Positions 24,509 through 35,530 of a stretch of 64,000 nucleotides of DNA are shown piece by piece (the stretch's first letter is position 1; each line of letters opens with the position of its first letter). This stretch comes from Paenibacillus silviterrae (GTDB taxonomy: Bacteria; Bacillota; Bacilli; Paenibacillales; NBRC-103111), in NCBI RefSeq assembly GCF_030167925.1, contig NZ_JASKUT010000001.1, positions 2,542,001-2,606,000 on the forward strand, read 5' to 3'. A program made the translations under genes and the position numbers. Below the pieces are notes generated by a model. The model ran no database searches. It was not told the origin of the DNA and was given only the letters and a program-made list of their open reading frames with translations.

Positions 24509-25225
24509 TTATTTCTTCCCGGTGGAAGTCACCAGCTTATACCCGACTCCGCGAATCGACTCAATCTGTACCGACTCCTGATTCATCTCCAGCTTCTTGC
24601 GCAAAGAGCTGACATGCACGTCGACCGTACGCTGGCCTCCGATATAATCGAAGCCCCAAACGATGTTCATCAGGTCGTCCCTCGTCACTACGACACCCGG
24701 ACGCTGCACCAGATAGAGCAGCACCTCGAATTCCTTCGGACGCAGCGGAATCGAATCCCCGTTCAGCAGCACCTCATACTTTTCCGGATAAATGTGCAAA
24801 TCTCCCGCCGTAATAACCTTCTCAGCGCTCAAATTTTTCTCCTGCAGCTGTTCCTCGCTCATCGTTCGCCGCAGCACTGCAGACACCCTCGCCAGCAGCT
24901 CCGCCACACCGAACGGCTTGGTAATATAGTCATCGGCACCGTACTTCAAGCCCTGAACGACTTCGTCCTCTGCGTTGCGAGCCGTTAAGATAATGACCGG
25001 CGTTTTGTTGCCCTTCTGGCGAAGCTTGGACAAAATCTCGAACCCGTTCATACCCGGGAGCATAATATCCAAAAAAATGAGATCGAACTGCTGCTGTAAT
25101 GCGACCTGCAAACCTTCGCTGCCATGGTCGACCACTAGGGTGTCATACCCTTCCTGAGACAAATTGTAGGACAGCAATCGAGCTATTGTAGGTTCATCTT
25201 CGATAACCAAAATTTTTTGCTGCAT
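24509..25225 (-). CDS. phoP: OmpR-family response regulator, PhoP-like
   Basis: The receiver domain (residues 1-120) has the acidic pair in VIEDEP, the phospho-acceptor D in LIFLDIMLP and K in YITKPF. The C-terminal winged helix has GDLHIYPEKYEVLLNGDSIPLRPKEFEVLLYL and RTVDVHVSSLRKKL. The hinge and YPEKYE/RPKEFE wording is closest to Bacillus PhoP. The 238-residue product starts at ATG 25225 with GGGGG 6 bases upstream. It lies 87 bases after phoR on the same strand. Phosphorylated PhoP would bind the TTAACA-type arrays near pstS. Confidence 0.85.
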   Translation of the reverse strand: MQQKILVIEDEPTIARLLSYNLSQEGYDTLVVDHGSEGLQVALQQQFDLIFLDIMLPGMNGFEILSKLRQKGNKTPVIILTARNAEDEVVQGLKYGADDYITKPFGVAELLARVSAVLRRTMSEEQLQEKNLSAEKVITAGDLHIYPEKYEVLLNGDSIPLRPKEFEVLLYLVQRPGVVVTRDDLMNIVWGFDYIGGQRTVDVHVSSLRKKLEMNQESVQIESIRGVGYKLVTSTGKK

Positions 25226-25312
25226 GGGAACCCCCAACCAATTTCATGGACTGACAAACTCATCATAGCATGAATTCGCCTATAAATTAACATGTTTGAA
25301 TATTTTTCATAT

Positions 25313-27109
25313 TTAATGCAGCACCGGAAGCTCAATGATGAACTTCGAGCCCATCCCTACTTCACTTTCCACCCGGATTGTGCCCTTGTGCAGCTCGACC
25401 AGATGCTTCACAATGGACAGCCCTAAGCCGGTGCCTCCTGAGCTTCTTGACCTGGCTTTATCCACTCTATAGAAGCGCTCGAAGATGCGCGGCAAATCCT
25501 TCTTCGGAATGCCTATCCCCGTATCGGCTATCGTCAGCTTTAATTTTTCTCCCTCCGAGCCTGCAACGATGCCATCGAGCAGCTCTACCTTGACCTTCAC
25601 TTTTCCGCCCTCCGGCGTGTAGTTGATTCCGTTGGACAGCAAGTTGATCAAGATTTGGCGAAGGCGATCCTCATCGGCCTCCATGTAAGCATCCTGGGGC
25701 ACCTGCATCTCCAGCTCGATGTGCTTCTTCTTCGCCTCCGCATTCATGACATGAACGCAGTTCGCAATGAACGAATTCAAGTGCACCGGTGAAAAATGCA
25801 GCGGAATCCGCTTCGACTCAATCTTCGACAGCTCCAGTATGTCTCCGATCAGGCGGTTTAACCGCTCACTTTCATCGAAGATGATTTGCAGGAACGATTT
25901 GGCCGTTTCCTTATCATTCAATGCCCCCGCCAGCAGCGTCTCGGCGAAGCCCTTCACCGCGGCGATCGGCGTCTTCAGCTCATGGGAGACGTTCGCCACG
26001 AACTCCGAACGCATCCGCTCCAGCCTGCGCATCGCCGTCGTATCGTGCAGCACGATAAGCACGCCTGCCCATTCATCATCCGTTTGCAGAATCGGGTTGA
26101 GATGAATGTCAAGTATCCGTTCGCTCGGGAAATAAAAAATCATTTCATCCCGGATATGCTCTCTGGTTTCGAAGCATTCCTGAATCATTTGAGTGAACTC
26201 AAACTGCTGCTTCGCTTCATCAAATTTCTTGCCGAGCAGCTCCTGCGAGGAGAAGCCGAGGAATTCCTCCGCCGACCGGTTCAGCAGAACGATGCGTTCC
26301 TCCTTGTCGATCATCATGACCCCGCTGTTCATATTCTCCAATACGCTGCTAAGGCGTCCTTCATTTTCCGTAATCCGGTTCATCTGCAGCTGCAGGCTGT
26401 CTGCCATCCGGTTCAATGCCATTCCCAGCTGCCCGATCTCATCCTTTTTCGGGAAATGAACTCTCGCCTTGTAATTTCTATTCGTTATTTGCTGGGCTAC
26501 CCGCGTAATCATTTCGATAGGTCTGGTAATCCCATAGGCTAAGCGGTAGCTGATCAAACCGGCAATGACAAAAACGATAATCAAGCCGGCAAGCAGCACC
26601 GACCATAAATGCCGGATGGAATTTTCAACGTCCTCGAGACTCATCGCGAGTCGAAGAAAGCCCTGCGTCACAGCCCCTTCCTTGACGGGTACCACCACAT
26701 ACAGCATGTTGCGTCCTACCGTCTGGGAGTACCGGGTGGCGATCCCGGTACCGTACTTTTCCGCATCGATCACTTCTTGGCGGCTGAGATGGTTGTCCAT
26801 ATTCCCCGGATCGTAATCCGATTCGCCGAGCACCTTGCCATCCGCACGGATGTAGGTGATGCGGGCATCCGCCGAATTTCGCAGCTGCATCGCCTGCCCC
26901 GTGTAATAACGGGTTAATTCGGCGTCCGTGCCGCTTCGCTTCCAATCCACTGTCACCTGCAAAATGTGAAGCTCTCTCAGCATATTTGTCTTTAATGCCT
27001 CAATATGAGAATCCTGCATCAGCTTGGCCATAAACAAACCTGCCGTAAGCACTGAGCATCCGATCAGGACAATAAACATCAGCGTCAGCCTGGCGCGAAA
27101 CTTATTCAT
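25313..27109 (-). CDS. phoR: PAS-containing sensor histidine kinase, PhoR-like
   Basis: A membrane kinase with two membrane segments (about 8-29 and 169-190) flanking an extracellular PDC-like sensor, a HAMP (about 190-245), a PAS domain (about 250-355), HisKA with H376 in [18 protein letters not shown], and HATPase boxes [16 protein letters not shown] and GTGLGLSI. The 598-residue length and domain order match Bacillus PhoR. It precedes phoP, opposite to the common regulator-first order. A weak internal promoter (TATGAT) lies in the 87-base gap. PhoR senses phosphate limitation, in Bacillus indirectly through wall teichoic acid metabolism. Confidence 0.85.
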   Translation of the reverse strand: MNKFRARLTLMFIVLIGCSVLTAGLFMAKLMQDSHIEALKTNMLRELHILQVTVDWKRSGTDAELTRYYTGQAMQLRNSADARITYIRADGKVLGESDYDPGNMDNHLSRQEVIDAEKYGTGIATRYSQTVGRNMLYVVVPVKEGAVTQGFLRLAMSLEDVENSIRHLWSVLLAGLIIVFVIAGLISYRLAYGITRPIEMITRVAQQITNRNYKARVHFPKKDEIGQLGMALNRMADSLQLQMNRITENEGRLSSVLENMNSGVMMIDKEERIVLLNRSAEEFLGFSSQELLGKKFDEAKQQFEFTQMIQECFETREHIRDEMIFYFPSERILDIHLNPILQTDDEWAGVLIVLHDTTAMRRLERMRSEFVANVSHELKTPIAAVKGFAETLLAGALNDKETAKSFLQIIFDESERLNRLIGDILELSKIESKRIPLHFSPVHLNSFIANCVHVMNAEAKKKHIELEMQVPQDAYMEADEDRLRQILINLLSNGINYTPEGGKVKVKVELLDGIVAGSEGEKLKLTIADTGIGIPKKDLPRIFERFYRVDKARSRSSGGTGLGLSIVKHLVELHKGTIRVESEVGMGSKFIIELPVLH

Positions 27110-27223
27110 GCTGCATTCCTCCGGATAGTAGGAGCCATTCGCCCCTATGAAACGTTTTACACAATATCGTACCCCTAATCCAAGGGAAGCGCTAGTTATT
27201 TTTTTGTAAAGATAAACAGGAAA

Positions 27224-27249
27224 GACCCCCTATCCGAAGATAAGAGGTC
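27224..27249 (-). terminator. Terminator after fumarase, TTCG tetraloop
   Basis: On the minus strand GACC-TATC-type arms close a TTCG loop (27235-27238) and are followed by TTTCCTGTTT. It isolates phoR-phoP from fumarase. Confidence 0.75.
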
Positions 27250-27263
27250 CGGCTTCCTATGAC

Positions 27264-28805
<1,542 letters not shown>

Positions 28806-28927
28806 GGTCTGTGAAGACTCCTTTCCGAATATGCAAAAGCCTGAATAATAGCTTAAGAGTACATATCTATATCATATCATAATCGGACTTGGACCAAAAC
28901 TATGAGTTTCAGGAAGGAGGAACCGCG

Positions 28928-30079
28928 TTGAACAAGCTATGGAAGCAAGCTCTTGTCCTGCTGGCGCTTGTGCTCAGCCTTACATTTCCTGCGTGGAACG
29001 AGGCCAGAAGCAGCACCATGTACGAGGATCAGGTAGCCGTCCTGATGTATCACCACGTAAGTGACGAAGCAACGAGCAGCAGCACCATTACCACGAAGCT
29101 GTTTCACGATCAGCTGGCCTTTCTGCAAAGCAAAGGCTATCATTTCATTACACTGCAAGAGTTTAAGAGTTACATGCAAGGAGCATCCGTACCGGCCAAT
29201 GCCGTTTTGGTTACCTTCGACGACGGTTATGAAAGCTACTATACGAACGCGTATCCTATCTTGAAAAAGCTTCAAATCCCGGCCGTCAATTTCGTCATTT
29301 CCGGCGATCTGGACAACCCGAACGAAAGCAATATTCCTTTTTTATCGAGGGACCATATCCGTACTATGACGCGTGAGACCGACTTCATTGACCTTCAATG
29401 CCATACCGATGCGCTCCATTACAAGCTGGAGGACAATAACGCAGCCCTTGTCGGCCGCTTCCTGACGGACGGGGTCCGCGAAACCGAGGAGCAGTATAAG
29501 CAGCGCATTCTTGCCGACACCAAAGCATGCATAAGCAAGGTCAGTGAGCTCTATCCCGCTCCCGTCGATACATTCGCGTACCCTTTCGGCATCAACGACG
29601 AGCTATCACGCGGGCTGCTGAAGCAAGCCGGCATCCGTTATGCTTTCACCATTGTGCCGGAGATGGCAAGCCGCGCTGCGGACCCGATGCGGATTCCCCG
29701 GATCAACGGCGGACATCCGTCGATTAGCCCTGAGGGACTGCACGCTTCCATTCTTTACCGTGTGATCGCCAAAGGAGCTTCGGTGGAGCAGGTGCCCGTA
29801 GAGGAGGCGCTTCGCCAGCTGGGCGGCCAGGCAACGGTTCACCCGAGCGGCCGTGTCGAGCTGTCCTACGGCAATCGCCGATGGGAAGGGAACGTCCGCG
29901 AGTCGGAGCTCGTTTCGCCTCTTGACGGCGTCATCCGGCTGCAGCAGCCGCTGATGCTTCGCAGCAGCAAGCTGTACATGGGGCTGAAGGATTTGGAGCA
30001 AGCAATCGGGACACAAATCGTGTATAATCCTTCTGTACCGAGCTTCGCCGTTCGACAAACTCCGACTGTGAAGCAATAA
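28928..30079 (+). CDS. Secreted polysaccharide deacetylase with C-terminal stalk-like domain
   Basis: A signal peptide (about residues 1-28) is followed by a carbohydrate esterase family 4 NodB domain. VLMYHHVSDE, LVTFDDGYESYYTNAYPIL (catalytic and metal-binding D) and DLQCHTDAL (metal H) are visible, as is TFAYPFG later. The last 90 residues resemble a copper-amine-oxidase-N-like repeat, as in other Paenibacillus exoproteins. TTG 28928 is chosen because AAGGAGG lies 8 bases upstream and it places the signal peptide at the N-terminus. Closest relatives deacetylate poly-N-acetylglucosamine (IcaB/PgaB type) or peptidoglycan. The substrate is inferred. Confidence 0.86.
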   Translation: MNKLWKQALVLLALVLSLTFPAWNEARSSTMYEDQVAVLMYHHVSDEATSSSTITTKLFHDQLAFLQSKGYHFITLQEFKSYMQGASVPANAVLVTFDDGYESYYTNAYPILKKLQIPAVNFVISGDLDNPNESNIPFLSRDHIRTMTRETDFIDLQCHTDALHYKLEDNNAALVGRFLTDGVRETEEQYKQRILADTKACISKVSELYPAPVDTFAYPFGINDELSRGLLKQAGIRYAFTIVPEMASRAADPMRIPRINGGHPSISPEGLHASILYRVIAKGASVEQVPVEEALRQLGGQATVHPSGRVELSYGNRRWEGNVRESELVSPLDGVIRLQQPLMLRSSKLYMGLKDLEQAIGTQIVYNPSVPSFAVRQTPTVKQ

Positions 30080-30102
30080 TTCATAATAGGAATGATGTCC
30101 CC

Positions 30103-30690
30103 ATGACTATGGAAAGTCACTTTTTTGCTTATTTGTACCGGCTGCGCTATATCGAGCGCTGGAGCCTTATGCGTAACGTGCTTAAGGAGAATGTCGCCGA
30201 GCATTCGTTTCATGTAGCTATTCTCACTCACGTTCTCTGTTCTATTGCGAATGAAGTATACGGCAAGCAGATCCCTACGGACCGTGTAGTCAGCATGGCG
30301 CTGTTTCATGATGCTACCGAGGTGTTCACCGGCGATATCCCGACTCCGGTCAAGCATCACAATCAGAAGATCCTGGCGAACTTCCGCGAGATCGAGCATA
30401 TGGCCGCAGAGCGCCTGCTCGATATGATTCCGGAGCCGCTGCGCAGTGTATACACGCCGCTGATCGATACCAAGACGGAAGCGGATGCGGATTTGAAAAA
30501 ATACGTCAAGGCCGCCGACACACTAGATGCCTATTTAAAATGCGTGACGGAGCTTTCTGCGGGCAATCGCGAGTTCGCCATCGCAAAAAAACAAATCGAG
30601 CAAGCCATCGAAGAGATGGACATGCCCGAAATGAAATACTTCCTGGAACATTTGGCGCCAAGCCTGGAAAAGACGCTTGACGAGCTTTAA
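30103..30690 (+). CDS. 5'-deoxynucleotidase, YfbR family (HD domain)
   Basis: A cytoplasmic HD-domain phosphohydrolase that removes the 5' phosphate of deoxynucleotides. The 195 residues contain NVAEHSFHVAILTHVL (first metal H), LFHDATEVFTGDIPTPVKHH (HD pair and the TGD-PTP signature) and KAADTLDAYLKC (final D). These are the YfbR hallmark motifs. It lies 23 bases after the deacetylase on the same strand, so the two may be co-transcribed despite unrelated roles. Its stop overlaps the convergent gene at 30687. Confidence 0.92.
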   Translation: MTMESHFFAYLYRLRYIERWSLMRNVLKENVAEHSFHVAILTHVLCSIANEVYGKQIPTDRVVSMALFHDATEVFTGDIPTPVKHHNQKILANFREIEHMAAERLLDMIPEPLRSVYTPLIDTKTEADADLKKYVKAADTLDAYLKCVTELSAGNREFAIAKKQIEQAIEEMDMPEMKYFLEHLAPSLEKTLDEL

Positions 30691-31112
30691 AGGTAGTTAG
30701 GGAATTTCATTAATGTTACGGTGACAAAAACCAAAATAGCCAGAACCAGGCTCAGCGAACGAATTGCACCTAGCTGGCCTGCAATCTTGCTGCCCGAGAC
30801 ATCCGCTAAGGCTTGTCTCATTTTTTTGCCCATAATACCGCTTACAGCGCCGATGGCCAGCAGCAATACTACGGCAAGCACCATCCAGAGCACGGAGTAG
30901 CTTCCTTTACCCACCATATAACCACCGGTCAGAAAAGCAAGGATAAGCGCAAATTGACCGGCCCGGTTAAAGCCCGACAGCACATTCAGGAAGCCATATT
31001 GCGCCGATCCCGAAAGACTCGCCAGCTTCCCGGATAAGAAAGGCATGACCAGGTACGCCCCCATAAGAATGGCGCTCAAAACGTGTAAATAAAGCAGAAA
31101 CTGAAACATCAT
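30687..31112 (-). CDS. Four-helix integral membrane protein of unknown function
   Basis: A 141-residue protein with four hydrophobic segments (about 3-25, 48-70, 74-92 and 117-136) and the N-terminal motif FLLYLHVLSAILMGAYLVMPF. The early H in a YLHVLSA helix recalls DUF2269/CopD-like small membrane proteins, but I cannot assign a family firmly. Its stop overlaps that of the convergent YfbR gene by four bases. No operon partner is evident. Confidence 0.6.
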   Translation of the reverse strand: MMFQFLLYLHVLSAILMGAYLVMPFLSGKLASLSGSAQYGFLNVLSGFNRAGQFALILAFLTGGYMVGKGSYSVLWMVLAVVLLLAIGAVSGIMGKKMRQALADVSGSKIAGQLGAIRSLSLVLAILVFVTVTLMKFPNYL

Positions 31113-31179
31113 TAAACCCTCCTATAAAACATGCCATACTGACTATAGTATAGCGGATGATTTTACCAAGAAGCAAATA

Positions 31180-31224
31180 AAACCCGCGCCCGGTCACAGA
31201 ATTGTAACCTGAGGTCGCGGGTTT
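31180..31224 (-). terminator. Terminator after the RND transporter gene
   Basis: AAACCCGCG (31180-31188) pairs with CGCGGGTTT (31216-31224). The minus strand continues TTTTATTT. Confidence 0.75.
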
Positions 31225-31230
31225 GCTTTA

Positions 31231-34200
31231 TTATCCGTGAGGGTGAAGCGGTTTTCCCGACCTCTCCGCTCTGCGGTCCCTCCATTTGGCCAAAATAACG
31301 AACAGCGAGGGCACTACGATCAAGGTCAGCAGGGTCGAATACAGCAGCCCGGATATAATAGTAATTCCCATAGGGCGCCACAGGTTCCCCCCCATAATCG
31401 TCATGGGCAGCAGCCCCCCGATAGCCGTCGCCATGGTAAGGAGAATCGGCCGAAGTCTTGCCTTTCCTGCTTCCGCTACAGCCTCATACAGCGGCAGTCC
31501 TCTCTCTCTTGCCTGTTCGATGAACTCGATCAGAATGATGCCGTTTCGAACGACGATACCCGCCAGACTCACCAGCCCCATCAAGGCCATGAAGCCGATC
31601 GGTGAGTTGGTAAGATACAGACCGATTACCGCTCCCCCGGCTGCCAAATACACCGTGGACAGAATCAGCAGCGGGATGGAGAGCGAATAGAACTGCATAA
31701 CCATAATGATATAAATCAATAGGATGACAATAATCGAGAGCTTGCCTATGGCCGCAAACGCATCGTTGCGCTCTTCATTCTCTCCCCCGAAATCAATCGT
31801 GTAGCCGGACGGCGGAGGATTGACCGCAAGCTCGGCCTGAAGCTCCTTTACAATGTCATCGGCAAGCCGCCCTTCCGTATAGCTTCGGATGGTAATTGTC
31901 CTTGTCTGATCACGATGATGAATCGACTTGAGCATCGACGTGCTCCGAATATCCGCAAGCTGCTGCACCTGCACGGTGCTTCCGCCTTGGCCAGGCACAT
32001 ACATTTGCTTCATCGTCGTAATCGGATCCGTTCCGTTCCCCAGCTGCTTGGCGTAGAGCGTTACATCAATCGGATCCTCCCCTTGCTGCAGCTCGGTAAC
32101 CTCCAGTCCGTCCGTGGCCATTCGCAGTGTCATGGATAAATCCTTCTCTGTGACGCCGTATTGGCGAAGCTTAGCCGGGTCTGGAGCTACCTCATAGGTA
32201 TCCATCTCTTTCCCTACATCGTCCGATACGCTAACCGTACCCGGTATTTTCTTCAGCATGTCTTGTATGCTTGTGGAAAGCGTGCGCAGCTGCGTAAGAT
32301 CACTTCCGCTGATCCGAACCGCGATGGGCGCCCCAACGGGGGGACCCTGCTCAAGCTCCCGCGGCGTGATTTCAACATCCCCCGGGAACATGCTTTCCAG
32401 CTGCTCCCTCCAGTAGGCGATGACCTCTTTGGTATGAAGCTGCTTGGTATCGATTTTGACAAACAGCTGCCCGATGTTCGTACTCGTCCTATCTGTCTCA
32501 GAATAATAAAACTTCGGGGACGTTCTTCCTGCGTAGGCTGAAACGAACTTGACACCCGGCTGCTGCTCTACCCATGCGGCTGCCTTATGCACGACATATT
32601 CCGTTTCGGCGAAAATTTGGCCCGTCGGCAGCTCGATATCGATCAGCATCTGATCCTTCTCCGCCGGAGGAAAATATTGCGCGCCTAAGAAAGGAAGCAA
32701 ACCGAAAGCACTGGTGCCGAGCAGTAAGGCAACGATCCCGGTCAGCAGCGGCCTCCGGAGGAAGCGGTGAATTTGCTTGCCGTAAAAATGACTGAGCTTC
32801 TGAATCGGCTTGCCCAGCCATCCTGGCTCCGTCTTGATCGCTGGAGAGGCTGTGTTTGCCCCTCCGTGCTTGCGCTGCCTTCGTTCCCCGACCCACTGGC
32901 GGAAAATCGGGATAATCGTCAGAGACATCGCCATGGAGGCGGCCAGCGTCAACGAAATGACGACCGGCAAAGGCCGGATGAAGCTGCCGATATTCCCCTT
33001 CAGGAAGAACAAGGGAAGGAACGCAGCCGCTGTTGCAATGGTAGCCGTTAAGATGGATATGGCTACGTCCTTACTGCCTTCCAGTGACGCTACGTCGACC
33101 GAATCACCGAGATCCAGCCGCCGCTGAATGTTATCGTTCACGACGATGGCATCGTCGACGAGAATTCCGAGGACAATCACAATCGCCACGATAGTGATTT
33201 GATTAAGATCGATCCCCATCATCTCTACAGGAATGAAACCCACTGTAATGGAGATCGGAATGGCCATAGCTACGATCAGCGCCGTACCGAACGGCAGGCC
33301 CATCGAGCAGACGATGATGACCGCCAAGATGCCGATCAGCAGCTCCTTCCCGAGCTCACGGAATAAATGATCCAGGCTTTCCTTTTGCGTAAAGAGGGAT
33401 TCCAGTGTAACGTGCTCCGGCAGCTCCCCGCCCAGCTGGGCGACCTTGCCGTCGATTCGTCTTTGCAGCGCCGGGATATCGGCTCCCTTCTCCGCGTTAA
33501 TGACCAGATCCAAAGCCGGCTTGCCGTTGTGAAGAATGGAAGCCTCTCTCTCTTTAGGCCGAAGCTTCACCTCGGCGACATCTTTGACCTTGAGCCTCAT
33601 CCCGCCAGGCAAGCCGACCAAATCCGTATTGGCGATATCCTCCGCAGTCTTCCACTCACCGCCGAGGTTTACATAATACTGCTTGCTGCCCTTATCGATA
33701 GAACCGAGCGGTACCCGCTCCTGCTTGGTTTGCAGCGATTGCGCTACAATCCCCCAAGGAAGGCGGAACGCATTGAGCTTCTCGGTATCCAGCGTTACCG
33801 CTACCTCCTGTTCGGGAAGTCCTACGATTTCGACGTTGCTGACGCCAGCCAGGGTGGACAGCTGCTTCTTCCACAGCTCCATGGTCGGTCGTAGCGGCTC
33901 CAGCTCCTCCGGACGCTCCACTACAAAATGAAGGATCTGCTCAGCAATTTTGCCCAGATCATCATTAACGACAGGCTGCTGGGCTCCGTCAGGCAGCTCG
34001 CTGACCGCAGCCTGCACCTTCTGGCGAAGTGTGTCCCATGCCCGCTTAATATCCGTATCGGGATTCACCTCGACCTGAATGACGGATACGTTCGCTGCGG
34101 AAGTCGATGTGATCAGGGAAACGTCGCTCATTTCCTTGATTTTCTCCTCCAAGGGACGAGTTACGTATTGCTCGACCTTCTCGGGAGATGCCCCCGGATA

Positions 34201-34344
34201 AATCGTACGTACAAGAGCAACCGTAAGATCGATCTCCGGGTTCTCACGCTGCTTGAGCGTGCCGATATTGACAACCCCAAGCAGCACCGCCATAAAGAAG
34301 AAGAGCAGTGTTACTTTGCGATACTTCAACAGCTTCGTAATCAT
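31231..34344 (-). CDS. RND-family efflux transporter (AcrB/SwrC-like)
   Basis: A 1037-residue proton-driven exporter with twelve membrane segments in the RND pattern: TM1 near residues 10-30, two large extracellular loops, and a TM4 with GILVDDAIVVNDNIQRR carrying the paired aspartates of the proton relay. The second half repeats the layout (MGLVSLAGIVVRNGIILIEFIEQARERG). In Bacillus, SwrC-type relatives export lipopeptides such as surfactin. It overlaps the upstream tetR gene by four bases (ATGA) and is regulated with it. No adaptor or outer-membrane gene is present, as expected for a Gram-positive. The substrate is unknown. Confidence 0.92.
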   Translation of the reverse strand: MITKLLKYRKVTLLFFFMAVLLGVVNIGTLKQRENPEIDLTVALVRTIYPGASPEKVEQYVTRPLEEKIKEMSDVSLITSTSAANVSVIQVEVNPDTDIKRAWDTLRQKVQAAVSELPDGAQQPVVNDDLGKIAEQILHFVVERPEELEPLRPTMELWKKQLSTLAGVSNVEIVGLPEQEVAVTLDTEKLNAFRLPWGIVAQSLQTKQERVPLGSIDKGSKQYYVNLGGEWKTAEDIANTDLVGLPGGMRLKVKDVAEVKLRPKEREASILHNGKPALDLVINAEKGADIPALQRRIDGKVAQLGGELPEHVTLESLFTQKESLDHLFRELGKELLIGILAVIIVCSMGLPFGTALIVAMAIPISITVGFIPVEMMGIDLNQITIVAIVIVLGILVDDAIVVNDNIQRRLDLGDSVDVASLEGSKDVAISILTATIATAAAFLPLFFLKGNIGSFIRPLPVVISLTLAASMAMSLTIIPIFRQWVGERRQRKHGGANTASPAIKTEPGWLGKPIQKLSHFYGKQIHRFLRRPLLTGIVALLLGTSAFGLLPFLGAQYFPPAEKDQMLIDIELPTGQIFAETEYVVHKAAAWVEQQPGVKFVSAYAGRTSPKFYYSETDRTSTNIGQLFVKIDTKQLHTKEVIAYWREQLESMFPGDVEITPRELEQGPPVGAPIAVRISGSDLTQLRTLSTSIQDMLKKIPGTVSVSDDVGKEMDTYEVAPDPAKLRQYGVTEKDLSMTLRMATDGLEVTELQQGEDPIDVTLYAKQLGNGTDPITTMKQMYVPGQGGSTVQVQQLADIRSTSMLKSIHHRDQTRTITIRSYTEGRLADDIVKELQAELAVNPPPSGYTIDFGGENEERNDAFAAIGKLSIIVILLIYIIMVMQFYSLSIPLLILSTVYLAAGGAVIGLYLTNSPIGFMALMGLVSLAGIVVRNGIILIEFIEQARERGLPLYEAVAEAGKARLRPILLTMATAIGGLLPMTIMGGNLWRPMGITIISGLLYSTLLTLIVVPSLFVILAKWRDRRAERSGKPLHPHG

Positions 34345-34946
34345 TGCCGGCTGGCACCTTCCTCCGGTAAGCAGTTGATGTTTATACCAATCAGCACCTT
34401 GGTCATTTCGTCAATGGACTCGAGACCTGCTCCCTTCTCGATAAACCAATGATAGGCGACCATTTCCACCATGCCGATTTTTGCGTAAGCCGTCATCTCG
34501 AGCTGCTGGTCCGTATAATTCGGATATGCTTTGAACTTACGGAACGTTGCTTGAATCAGAGCAGCCATTTTCCCATAAAAATGTCTTGAAATATCCTGGA
34601 TTTCCGGCGATGCCGCACCTATCCGGTTCAGCATGCTGACTATCATCCGATTGTGGTAGTACACCGTCAAGGCTTTGTGTATCGTCCGGTACAGGATCGT
34701 ATTCTCCGGTGAAAGAACGGACTCCCCTTCCGCATTCGCGGCGAGCGCCATGGCAATCTCATCCAGACAACCCTCGGCAACACTTCGGAACAAGTCCTCT
34801 TTGCTCTTAAAATATAAGTAAAAGGTTCCCTGCGCCATCCCGGCTTCCTTCACAATATTGGATACCTTCGTCCCGTGGTATCCTTGCTCTTCGAAGAGCT
34901 TCATTGCGGCTTCGATAATCCGCTCTCTTTTGTCATCCCCAGGCAT
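34341..34946 (-). CDS. TetR-family repressor of the RND pump
   Basis: The N-terminal helix-turn-helix is typical: RERIIEAAMKLFEEQGYHGTKVSNIVKEAGMAQGTFYLYFKSKEDLF. The C-terminal ligand-binding domain (about residues 65-200) is helical and divergent. The start is ATG 34946, with GGAGGG about 12 bases upstream; a TTG further up overlaps the ribosome site. It is translationally coupled to the pump gene, and a strong palindrome lies 37-60 bases upstream, so it probably represses its own operon until an effector binds. Confidence 0.93.
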   Translation of the reverse strand: MPGDDKRERIIEAAMKLFEEQGYHGTKVSNIVKEAGMAQGTFYLYFKSKEDLFRSVAEGCLDEIAMALAANAEGESVLSPENTILYRTIHKALTVYYHNRMIVSMLNRIGAASPEIQDISRHFYGKMAALIQATFRKFKAYPNYTDQQLEMTAYAKIGMVEMVAYHWFIEKGAGLESIDEMTKVLIGININCLPEEGASRQ

Positions 34947-34982
34947 CGCTGATAAACACCCTCCATTGCCGCTAAATAGCAA

Positions 34983-35006
34983 ATATGACTGACGAGTCAG
35001 TCATAT
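34983..35006 (-). promoter_or_regulatory. TetR operator palindrome
   Basis: Eleven-base arms, ATATGACTGAC (34983-34993) and its exact complement (34996-35006), are separated by two bases. GACTGACNNGTCAGTC-type palindromes are typical TetR-family operators. Its place just upstream of tetR suits autorepression. Confidence 0.8.
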
Positions 35007-35478
35007 TGTATGTTACCATATCCTGTCTTGTATTTTCAAGAACTCTGTAAGGGTGGGCCCCCTACACATTCCTTTTTGAATCTAGACGTCATTTGGTTCT
35101 ATATGTCGGGGCCTATCATTTGTGAACAGCACATTTCTGCAATAATACAACTTTTTTCCATGATTTGTATCAATTATGATAAGATTTCTGCCTATATACA
35201 ACATCCCAGCACCAGATGCCTTGTACCGAGCCAATATGAGTCCTCAAAGATGCCTATTCTCACAAATCTCGTTCTGAGCCTCGCTTGGGCTCGTGGATTT
35301 CTGCACATTGGCAGCTTTGCACTCTTCACCGCTTCGCAGTCGTACGTTCACACGAACTAATAAGAATAGCTTCTATCGAAGCCCTCTCGGGGGTCGTACA
35401 TTCGTGAGCAAGAGGAAGCTTTTCTTGAAACATTAGAATCCTTGAGCTCCGCTCAAAACTTATAAATTCTAATGTTAT
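35007..35478. other. Long intergenic region with an unexplained nested stem-loop
   Basis: No gene with a ribosome site is seen here. At 35429-35476 the outer arms AACATTAGAAT and its exact complement enclose an inner TTGAGC/GCTCAA hairpin (35442-35456). The stem is AT-rich and has no T-run after it on the plus strand beyond a few bases, so a terminator is not an adequate explanation. The remaining sequence shows no riboswitch that I know. Confidence 0.55.
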
Positions 35479-35480
35479 AA

Positions 35481-35513
35481 AAAAACAGCCCCGGCCCATT
35501 GACCGAGACTGCT
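35481..35513 (-). terminator. Terminator after mdh
   Basis: On the minus strand AGTCTCGGTC pairs with GGCCGGGGCT through several G-T pairs and is followed by T7 (35487-35481). Confidence 0.65.
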
Positions 35514-35530
35514 CTTTGTGTTCCAGGGAA

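Noticed and set aside
27146..27160. A cre-like TGAAACGTTTTACA upstream of phoR
   Set aside because: The central CG is in the wrong position for a cre site and the symmetry is poor.
27110..27223. A possible PhoP box upstream of phoR (TTTACA then ATAACT on the minus strand)
   Set aside because: Only one half-site is good and there is no third or fourth copy in phase.
35010..35360. A 116-codon plus-strand frame in the gap between tetR and mdh
   Set aside because: There is no ribosome site, and the composition (many F, I, C, S) and lack of domain pattern suggest a chance frame.
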